Origin: Ectobacillus sp. JY-23
GTDB lineage: Bacteria; Bacillota; Bacilli; Bacillales; Bacillaceae_G
Length of the DNA stretch: 64,000 bases
Assembly (NCBI RefSeq): GCF_023022965.1
Contig: NZ_CP095462.1
Coordinates: 1,674,001-1,738,000 of the forward strand
Reading direction: 5' to 3'
The translations under genes and the position numbers were made by a program. Positions 38,911-45,145 of this stretch are shown one piece after another. The notes below the pieces were generated by a model that worked only from the letters and a program-made list of their open reading frames with translations, was not told the DNA's origin and did not search any database. Position 1 is the first letter of the stretch; each line of letters opens with the position of its first letter.

Positions 38911-39834
38911 CTAGAAAGTAAGCTCTATAGGAGCCCCAACGTCCCTAACACTTAATTTCTTTTGGTAAAGACTTTCTTGTAACTCAAATCCTATAATGCT
39001 TTCTTGCTTTTTAATAAAAGTTTTTATAAAATCTTCCAGAGAGATGTAATGTTCTTCTACATAAACCGCTCCATCAAAAATTATGATCTGGTTAGCTTGC
39101 GTATTAACAGCTATGTTAAAAATACACTGGTAATAACGAGTTCTATCAAACCATATCTTCCCTTTTACAAAACCCTCTTCACCATTCATCTCAAAAATAT
39201 TTTTAAATAAAGAGGGTTTAACCCACGTCTCGTCCTGTCCAATAAGATGCTCATTCTCCAAATCCCATTCCCAGATTATAGAAGAAGTGAAATCATCTAA
39301 TGAAAGTTCTTCTATAGGCTTACTGTTGGAAATATTCTTTTCCTTTTTTGTATCACAATAGATAACCTTTGGAGCCACAATATTAGGATAAGATATATAA
39401 TCTGAATAAGCTGTCACTTTATCTACTAAAGGGTATAAGAACAGCTTACACTCATACTCCTTACCCGCGCTGTCCTGTAATGTAAGTTCTAAGTCGACAC
39501 TGAAAGTACGAATTGATAAATAATCAATCTCTACACTTCCTCTAGTAACTGTAAAATTCTTATTCAATAAAGAAAAGTTTGTTGAGCTAAAACTATAACC
39601 TTCATAATAGTAAACCTTTTCTCCTCTAAAAAAGTCCGGTAACTTATTAAGATAAATATCCAAGTATTCCTCAGATTCTAAATTTACAGATGGAATTGGA
39701 CATATAATATTAAAATTGATTTTACGAGAAGTTGAACTAAGTGAGATATAATTTGCATGGAATTTACATTGCACCTTTGGAATCAATAATTCTTCCCCTT
39801 CTAGAATCATTTTAGATGGATGTCTTTTTAGCAC
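38911..39834 (-). CDS. Candidate immunity protein for tip 5 (unusually long)
   Basis: A 307-residue protein with alternating beta-rich segments and no signal peptide. No family is recognised. It begins 34 bp after the tip-5 stop and ends before a good terminator, so it fits the immunity position. It is about twice the usual immunity-protein length and could be a two-domain protein. Confidence 0.5.
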   Translation of the reverse strand: MLKRHPSKMILEGEELLIPKVQCKFHANYISLSSTSRKINFNIICPIPSVNLESEEYLDIYLNKLPDFFRGEKVYYYEGYSFSSTNFSLLNKNFTVTRGSVEIDYLSIRTFSVDLELTLQDSAGKEYECKLFLYPLVDKVTAYSDYISYPNIVAPKVIYCDTKKEKNISNSKPIEELSLDDFTSSIIWEWDLENEHLIGQDETWVKPSLFKNIFEMNGEEGFVKGKIWFDRTRYYQCIFNIAVNTQANQIIIFDGAVYVEEHYISLEDFIKTFIKKQESIIGFELQESLYQKKLSVRDVGAPIELTF

Positions 39835-39868
39835 TCGTTTGTCCTCTCCCTATAATGTGATTTACATT

Positions 39869-40936
39869 TCACCTAAAATACCCATGTTTATTCGAGTAAT
39901 GTACTCCTTTTCTGAAGGCATTCAAATACTGTGGATACTTTTGATCATAAAATTTATAAGTGTTCTTTAGGATTTTGCAATAAGCTTTTGGATTATTCTG
40001 CTTCAGATTCTTATAATAATTTGTATTTTGCTTTCTACTTGACTGTGCAAATTTCCTCATTTCTCTATGGAGCTGCTTGTGAACATCAATTGGCACTTGC
40101 ACAAGTTTCTGTTTAGAGTGTCCTCCAATATATTTAGGAAAAGCATGATGACCATGAGTTTTTACAGTTTTAGCTACAGCCCCGCCAACTCGAGCTCCTA
40201 GTTTAAACCTTCCTCCTCCAGCAGTACCTAATGCGGCTCTTTTAGCTACAGTTTTCCAACCTGCACCTGATTTGTAAGCTCTGTATCCATCATAAGCCCC
40301 AAATCCTGCATTCACAGCTAGCCAGAAAAAGTGCCCATCTGGGTCAACACCCATAACCGGATTGTTATTTACATACGTATACCCATTCTGCGTAATCGGA
40401 TCATCCGCGTCACCTGGATCTGGGTCTACCGAAATAAACACACCATGCACCGGATGGTAATACCGTGCCATGAGGTAGTACATGCCGATTTCTTTATCAT
40501 ACATGTATCCCGCATATCCAAACGGACTATCTGCTGCGAAACCTTCTGCACTGCTTGTCAGCACATTGCCCCACGCATCATACGTATATTGTGCCACGAC
40601 TTTACCAGTGCTGTCTGTCATCGCAATGACATCACCATGTGGGTTGTAGTGATAGTAGAACGTTTGGCCTTGTGTTTTCATCGCGAGACGTACACCGTTC
40701 GCATTGTACACGTACTGCCGCAGTACCGCACCGCTTGTATTTGTTTCATACAATACGTTGATGCTGTCGCCGTCATAATGATAACGAGTTGTGATACCAT
40801 TTACTGTTTTTTCCATAAGGCGACCATCATCGTCATACTTGTAGGTCACGAACGGTGTTGTTTTGCCTGTTTCTATGATGATGAGAGAATATAACAAACA
40901 CCAATAGCCTGTGCTATTGATGCTTAATTGTCGCAA
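39869..40936 (-). CDS. 5'-truncated Rhs protein with HH-motif nuclease tip (tip 5)
   Basis: The first 20 residues are non-Rhs and derive from sequence next to an IS-like terminus at about 40949-40972. Residues about 21-195 are Rhs repeats and core end, 198-245 the shared pre-toxin segment. The tip contains THGHHAFPKYIGGHSKQKLVQVPIDVH-type residues followed by LHREM, an HNH/Endo VII-like histidine-rich nuclease signature (GHH/LHH-type). Only the Rhs 3' end survives, so secretion as a full WapA-type toxin is impossible from this copy. Confidence 0.78.
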   Translation of the reverse strand: MRQLSINSTGYWCLLYSLIIIETGKTTPFVTYKYDDDGRLMEKTVNGITTRYHYDGDSINVLYETNTSGAVLRQYVYNANGVRLAMKTQGQTFYYHYNPHGDVIAMTDSTGKVVAQYTYDAWGNVLTSSAEGFAADSPFGYAGYMYDKEIGMYYLMARYYHPVHGVFISVDPDPGDADDPITQNGYTYVNNNPVMGVDPDGHFFWLAVNAGFGAYDGYRAYKSGAGWKTVAKRAALGTAGGGRFKLGARVGGAVAKTVKTHGHHAFPKYIGGHSKQKLVQVPIDVHKQLHREMRKFAQSSRKQNTNYYKNLKQNNPKAYCKILKNTYKFYDQKYPQYLNAFRKGVHYSNKHGYFR

Positions 40937-40948
40937 TACACATCCGGT

Positions 40949-40972
40949 GTCTGCTTTCTTTACCTAATATCA
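40949..40972. repeat. Isolated IS3-type terminal repeat
   Basis: The motif GTGTCTGCTTTCTTTACC followed by TAATATCA matches the right end of the complete IS at 43228-43255 with few changes, and marks the point where the tip-5 Rhs gene is cut. Confidence 0.6.
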
Positions 40973-41014
40973 CCCACCCTAAAACATAACCTACATGTTT
41001 ACCTTGGTTTTCAT

Positions 41015-41548
41015 CTATAGTCTTCTTACGTAAGTAAAAACTTCAGAGCCACAGTGTAACGGCCTCTCGAACTTACGTTCTGGAACTTTCATAAATTCAA
41101 AAAATTCTTCTCGCTTTTGTGTATAACTGTTGTAGCTTCTTTTAATACTAGCATCGTCAGTAACATCAATAACTTCACCCGCACGCATGTCTAAAGTATT
41201 TAAATTTAGCTTTATAGAAAGATGTTTAAAAATCTGCATAGCTTGTGCAAAATTAGATTTAGAGTTACAAACAGCAAATCTTACAGAAATTTCTTGGATT
41301 AGCTTTTCATACTCACCACCATTCAACTCAAACTCAATAATACTAGTATTGTCACAGTATTCAAAGTAGCAACCATAAGTATTATGCCCTTGACCATTTG
41401 TATAGTTAATGTTCCTTATATTGAGTAATGTATCTCTGACTTTAGAAAATGGGATAAATGCACTCCCTACTGTCTCCCATCCTATTTCTGTTAAATTACA
41501 CGTATTTCCCGAAACAAAGAGCATAAAGTTATAAGATTCAATACCCAT
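41015..41548 (-). CDS. Candidate immunity protein for tip 6
   Basis: A 177-residue soluble protein of unknown family whose ATG overlaps the tip-6 stop by one base (TAATG). Coupled translation with the toxin fragment is the main evidence for an immunity role. Confidence 0.58.
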   Translation of the reverse strand: MGIESYNFMLFVSGNTCNLTEIGWETVGSAFIPFSKVRDTLLNIRNINYTNGQGHNTYGCYFEYCDNTSIIEFELNGGEYEKLIQEISVRFAVCNSKSNFAQAMQIFKHLSIKLNLNTLDMRAGEVIDVTDDASIKRSYNSYTQKREEFFEFMKVPERKFERPLHCGSEVFTYVRRL

Positions 41549-42007
41549 TAGAATCCTCCCGCCTCATATACTTGCTCCCTTAACTTTTTGGGGGTTGTTT
41601 TCCATGTTTTCTTTAAGTTACGCCTAGTTATTCGCTTTATAGGTACCTTGGTTATTCCTGCGTATTTTGCAGCACTTGCTCTATGATGACCATCAATAAT
41701 TACATTTTTACCATTAATTTTATATACTTTGATTGGTGGCCCTACGTATCCATTAACTTTCATATCCTTAGCTATCTTCTGTACTGTCTTTCGAGACATC
41801 TCAGCTTTTGTTTGTCTACCTACTAAGCTAAATGGATTAACAAATCGCCTACTTAAGTTGCCTATTTTTCCTGCAATCTTAAATTTACCTCCACCAAGCC
41901 CGCCCAAAATTGCAGCACCAGCCACACCTTTCCAACCAGCTCCAGATTTATAGGCTTTATATCCCTCATAAGCTGCAAACCCTGCATTAATAGCTAACCA
42001 TACCCAA
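41548..42007 (-). pseudogene. Rhs toxin tip with ParB-like nuclease domain, cut by IS (tip 6)
   Basis: The open frame continues upstream of the ATG at 41925 to the IS left end at 42008. It begins with the pre-toxin segment (WLAINAGFAAYEGYKAYKSG), followed by a basic linker and PIKVYKINGKNVIIDGHHRASAAKY. The DGHHRxxAA motif is that of the ParB/Srx fold, which occurs as a nuclease in some polymorphic toxins. The Rhs core itself is gone, replaced by the IS. Confidence 0.7.
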
Positions 42008-42071
42008 TGATGTTAGACTAGAGTATAGACACAGATTATAATAAGAGAGAAATTGCGAATGAGGTGTCTAT

Positions 42072-42350
42072 ATGAAACGATATGACGAAGATTTTAAGAA
42101 ACAAACTGTACAGTACATGGTTTCGGAGGGGAAGAGTGTAGCCCAGGTGGCCCGGGAGCTGAAGATCAGCGTAGATACTCTGCATGGCTGGAAGAAGAAA
42201 TATGCACAGGAGCCAGAGATCCAGAGCCTTCAGGTGTTTACCTCCGAAGAGTACGAACTGCGGGAAATGAGAAAGCGCATGAAGGATTTGGAGGAAGAGA
42301 ACGCCATCCTAAAAAAGGCGATGCACTTCTTCGCGAGAGACCATAGGTAA
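42072..42350 (+). CDS. IS3-family transposase OrfA
   Basis: A 92-residue protein with an N-terminal HTH (KRYDEDFKKQTVQYMVSEGKSVAQVARELKISVDTLHGWKKKY) and a C-terminal leucine-zipper-like helix (LREMRKRMKDLEEENAILKKAM). It binds the IS ends. Near its 3' end AAAAAAG (42311-42317) is a classical -1 slippery heptamer. Confidence 0.92.
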   Translation: MKRYDEDFKKQTVQYMVSEGKSVAQVARELKISVDTLHGWKKKYAQEPEIQSLQVFTSEEYELREMRKRMKDLEEENAILKKAMHFFARDHR

Positions 42351-42388
42351 AGTACCAGTTCATCCATGAACACCGCTTCGAGTACCGA

Positions 42389-43216
42389 TTGGAGAAGATG
42401 TGCAAGGTGTTACACGTATCTCGGAGTGGATACTACAAGTGGCGCGACAGAGACGAAAGTCAGCGTGACAAGCAGCGCAAAGAATGGACCATACAAGTGA
42501 AGGAAGTGTTCCTTCGTTCCCGCCAGCTCTATGGCAGCCCAAAGGTGGCAAAGAAGCTGAATGCAGAAGGAGTTCGTATCTCGCAGCGCACGGTGGCGCG
42601 CATTATGAAGGCTGAAGGGTTGAAGTCTCGCACCGTAAAAAAGTACAAAGCGACGACGAACAGTAAGCACAACCATCCTGTACAGGAAAACGTGCTGGAT
42701 CAGTCGTTTGTCGCGACGAAGCCCAATGAGAAGTGGGTAGCGGACATTACTTACATCCCGACGGATGAGGGATGGCTCTACCTCGCCACGCTCATGGACT
42801 TATACTCGCGTAAAATTGTCGGTTGGCACATGAGTGACCGCATGACGAAGGATCTCGTCCTAAAGGCTCTAGAACAGGCCTACATGCGACAAAAACCAAA
42901 GGATTCGGTGCTCCATCACAGTGACCGGGGAAGCCAATATGCCTCGCTCGAATACCAGAAGCGTCTGGCGCAGTACAAGATGCAAGGTAGCATGAGCCGT
43001 AAGGGCAACTGTTACGATAATGCCTGCATCAAGTCCTTTCACGGGATTCTCAAGCGAGAGCTCGTCTACCAGACGAAGTTTGCGACACGTGAGGAAGCGA
43101 AACAACAGCTCTTTGAGTATATAGAAATATTTTACAATAACCAACGTATTCACTCGACCTTGGGGTATCGTTCTCCATCTGAATACGAACGTATGTACTC
43201 TAAAAATGCTGCATAA
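42389..43216 (+). CDS. IS3-family transposase OrfB (DDE integrase core)
   Basis: 275 residues from the first ATG. The conserved protein similarity starts earlier, in the codons YQFIHEHRFEYRLEK, without an ATG. The rve core has D in VADITYIPT, D in HHSDRGSQY and E in the C-terminal HGILKRE segment (YDNACIKSFHGILKREL), the DDE triad. In IS3 elements OrfB is normally made as an OrfAB frameshift fusion. Here a TAG at 42344 lies in the -1 frame between the slippery site and the orfB domain, so a simple fusion at AAAAAAG would stop. Confidence 0.9.
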   Translation: MEKMCKVLHVSRSGYYKWRDRDESQRDKQRKEWTIQVKEVFLRSRQLYGSPKVAKKLNAEGVRISQRTVARIMKAEGLKSRTVKKYKATTNSKHNHPVQENVLDQSFVATKPNEKWVADITYIPTDEGWLYLATLMDLYSRKIVGWHMSDRMTKDLVLKALEQAYMRQKPKDSVLHHSDRGSQYASLEYQKRLAQYKMQGSMSRKGNCYDNACIKSFHGILKRELVYQTKFATREEAKQQLFEYIEIFYNNQRIHSTLGYRSPSEYERMYSKNAA

Positions 43217-43255
43217 TTGTAAAATATCTGTGTCTACTCTCTTTACTTAATATCA

Positions 43256-43456
43256 TATAAAGATGCAACAGCAGAAGGTGAACAGGGTGTATGTAATATC
43301 AAAGGGAATGTAAGTTATAAAACTGGGGAAAAGATTTATCATTTACCTGAGGATGCATATTATGATGTAACTGAGATTAATGAAGCATACGGAGAGAAAT
43401 GGTTTTGTACAGAGGAAGAAGCGGAAGATGCAGGATTCAGGCGAAGTGAGAGGTAA
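43256..43456 (+). pseudogene. C-terminal fragment of a secreted 'sunset'-type domain protein
   Basis: The frame from the IS right end to TAA at 43456 encodes CNIKGNVSYKTGEKIYHLPEDAYYD...GEKWFCTEEEAEDAGFR. This KGN...KIYH...WFCTEEEAxxAG(F/Y)R module is found at C-termini of extracellular nuclease-like proteins. The N-terminal part was removed at the IS junction. Confidence 0.6.
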
Positions 43457-43468
43457 AGGGGTGTCAGT

Positions 43469-43759
43469 ATGTCAAATGATAACAAGAAACAAAAATGGTG
43501 GGAAGTTACAGTAGCTGATTTGATTTATGCTGCTATTGTACTATACATTGGGAGATTTATAAATAAAGGCATATTTGCTTTATTAGGTGTTGATTCACCT
43601 GTCAGTCTCCCATTAAGCATAATAATAGTCCTTTTACTGTTATGGTCTGTACGCTTGCTTTGTGCAAAGCTTGGAATTATTGATAAAAAAGTAAATCCAT
43701 ATTTAGGTTACAGTATTTTAGTAGCTGTACTTGCATTTTTTGTGTTTATTGGATATTGA
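43469..43759 (+). CDS. Small membrane protein
   Basis: A 96-residue protein with three likely membrane segments (about residues 14-40, 46-63 and 75-95). The ATG follows AAAGGGGTGTC, 12 bp after the truncated upstream gene, so it was probably its operon partner. No family is recognised. Confidence 0.6.
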   Translation: MSNDNKKQKWWEVTVADLIYAAIVLYIGRFINKGIFALLGVDSPVSLPLSIIIVLLLLWSVRLLCAKLGIIDKKVNPYLGYSILVAVLAFFVFIGY

Positions 43760-43784
43760 GGGGCGTAAATACGCCTCTTTTTTT
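43757..43784 (+). terminator. Terminator after the small membrane protein gene
   Basis: A GAGGGGCGTA / TACGCCTC stem, with one bulge, is followed by seven T. Confidence 0.75.
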
Positions 43785-43829
43785 CGTGTGTGTCGAAAAA
43801 CTGAATCTTTTGTTCGAAATAAATTTACG

Positions 43830-44274
43830 CATATATATTGGTAATAGGAAAGAGAAGCATAAAGATATACAATTTACATTCTTAGGGTACACTTTCAGAC
43901 CAAGGAAAGCGAAGGCCAAAAGCGGTAAATCTTTCACAAGTTTCCTTCCTACCATTAGTAAGGATGCCAAAAAGCATGTCCGAGCAACCGTAAGAGCATG
44001 GTATCTATCTCAGCAAACAGAGAAATCAATGCAAAATCTAGCCTATAAGTACAATTCCGCAATTAGAGGTTGGTTAAACTATTATGGAAGATACGGACGA
44101 ATAGAATTATCGAAAGTATTACAGCATGTAAACTTACACTTAATGTGGTGGATAAGGAGAAAGTTTCTCAAATTCAAAAACAAGACCAAACAAGCATATG
44201 CGTTTCTTGAACATATTTCTACCGAATATCCTAATTTATTTGAGCACTGGAAGGTTGGAATGTTACCAAAATGA
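43830..44274 (+). pseudogene. Group II intron reverse transcriptase/maturase, C-terminal fragment
   Basis: The frame contains FTFLGYTFRPRKAK, then AIRGWLNYYGRYGRIELSKVL and a basic C-terminus ending LMWWIRRKFLKFKNKTKQAY. These are the thumb/domain X region of group II intron-encoded proteins. The catalytic YxDD part of the RT is absent, so the intron is 5'-truncated and cannot mobilise by itself. Confidence 0.85.
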
Positions 44275-44285
44275 CTGGATAATAA

Positions 44286-44355
44286 GAGCCGTATGACATG
44301 AGAGTGTCACGTACGGTTCCGTGAGAGACTTAGAGTGAAATCCCCTAGGCCTACT
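44286..44355 (+). ncRNA. Group II intron domains V and VI (3' end of truncated intron)
   Basis: Domain V at 44286-44319 is 34 nt with GAGCCGTATG...CGTACGGTTC, the universal AGC catalytic triad and terminal GAGA-type loop. Domain VI follows, and the intron seems to end at CTACTCGAC near 44358. Domains I-IV upstream are missing. Confidence 0.8.
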
Positions 44356-44358
44356 CGA

Positions 44359-44440
44359 CTGGGGGGACCAAGAGGAAGAATGATTCACTCGTCAGATCGC
44401 GCACTCGATATAGAACTCATCCAAGAAGCAAACAAATAGG
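44359..44440 (+). pseudogene. Short transposase N-terminal remnant downstream of the intron
   Basis: After the intron end a plus-strand frame reads MIHSSDRALDIELIQEANK then a stop. It resembles the N-terminus of homeodomain-type transposases (SDRALxxELIxEA). It may be the original intron target. Confidence 0.35.
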
Positions 44441-44475
44441 GGGCGAAGTTGGCACGTACCCTCAAATATTGGTTA

Positions 44476-44521
44476 TTCCTTACATACAAAATAGAATGGA
44501 TTCTATTTTGTATGTAAGGAA
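44476..44521. repeat. 46-bp perfect palindrome
   Basis: Two 22-bp arms (TTCCTTACATACAAAATAG... and its exact complement) are separated by GG. The flanks are not symmetric. There is no adjacent T run, so it is not a normal terminator. It could be abutted transposon ends or an orphan hairpin element. Confidence 0.85.
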
Positions 44522-44613
44522 CAACAGGGAAATGCGACAACTATCTTGACAAACACCGGTACCGTGAAGGTGTATTTCGGGCTTACAATGCACAAAGTAA
44601 AAGGCCTCTGATG

Positions 44614-44814
44614 TCAGAGTCCTTTCGTATGTATCTTTGTATTCAGTTCGCAAAGGGTACCCATCTCATTGCTGATTTGGTTCCGGACTGTCTTCTCGCT
44701 GATGAACAATTCGCCGGCGATTTCTTTCGTCGTCTTGTCTTGCACAAGCAGCTCGAATACTTCCCTCTCACGTTTCGTAAGTAACGGTTTGGATCCAAAG
44801 TCTTTTTCCTTCAA
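44614..44814 (-). pseudogene. Truncated gerE, copy 3
   Basis: Codons 1-49 equal gerE except His to Gln in VRNQISN; the frame then runs into EMGTLCELN... and stops. The recognition helix is lost. The TTG start, ribosome site and sigma-K promoter are unchanged. Confidence 0.9.
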
Positions 44815-44939
44815 TTGTATAACCCTCCTTGCCTGCCCTGAGCCAAATTGGGATTTGGGTATTCATTTAGTCTTTGTATTGTATGAACACATGTGACTCG
44901 TGGTGCATACATCACGACAGTTTTTTTGGGAGGGCGAAG
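44667..44939. repeat. gerE promoter repeat, copy 3
   Basis: 273 bp matching 30220-30492 with about six differences. Unlike copies 1 and 2 it diverges right after GGGAGGGCGAAG, into sequence leading towards the 45-kb genes. Its proximal junction (TTCGCAAAGGG... CATCTC) is shared with copy 2 but not with intact gerE. Confidence 0.9.
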
Positions 44940-45145
44940 AGGATTTCTTCATATTGGATTAAAGCTAAATCGTAACTTTTCAAGCATCACCTACGTTAGT
45001 ACGATTAGAAAATTAAAACACTGTCTCAAAAGGTCACTTTGCATGTGAAAAAGGACAAAATCGCTCCTTTTTCACACGCACTCTTCTCTTGTTTGGTCAT
45101 CATACTTTCTCATTCACACATCTTTCAAATTAATTAGTGTCGTTT
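44940..45145. other. Right boundary of the toxin archive
   Basis: No gene. A 12-bp stem TGTGAAAAAGGA / TCCTTTTTCACA (45044-45076) may terminate the peptidoglycan-binding protein gene on the minus strand, but lacks a clear U run. Confidence 0.4.

Larger units (their letters stand above)
42008..43255 (+). mobile_element. Complete IS3-family insertion sequence
   Basis: The 1,248-bp element is bounded by related inverted ends (left TGATGTTAGACTAGAG..., right ...CTTTACTTAATATCA; both contain TAGACACAG or its complement). It carries orfA and orfB. No target-site duplication is visible (left flank CCCAA, right flank TATAA), which suggests flanking deletion or recombination between copies after insertion. 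Its codon use and higher GC differ from the AT-rich neighbours, so it is probably a recent arrival. Confidence 0.88.

Noticed and set aside
44476-44521. Ordinary Rho-independent terminator
   Set aside because: The palindrome lacks a T run on either side and has only a 2-nt apex.
30220-44939. CRISPR array suggested by repeated blocks
   Set aside because: Repeats are 70-550 bp, few and irregularly spaced, and no cas genes are present.
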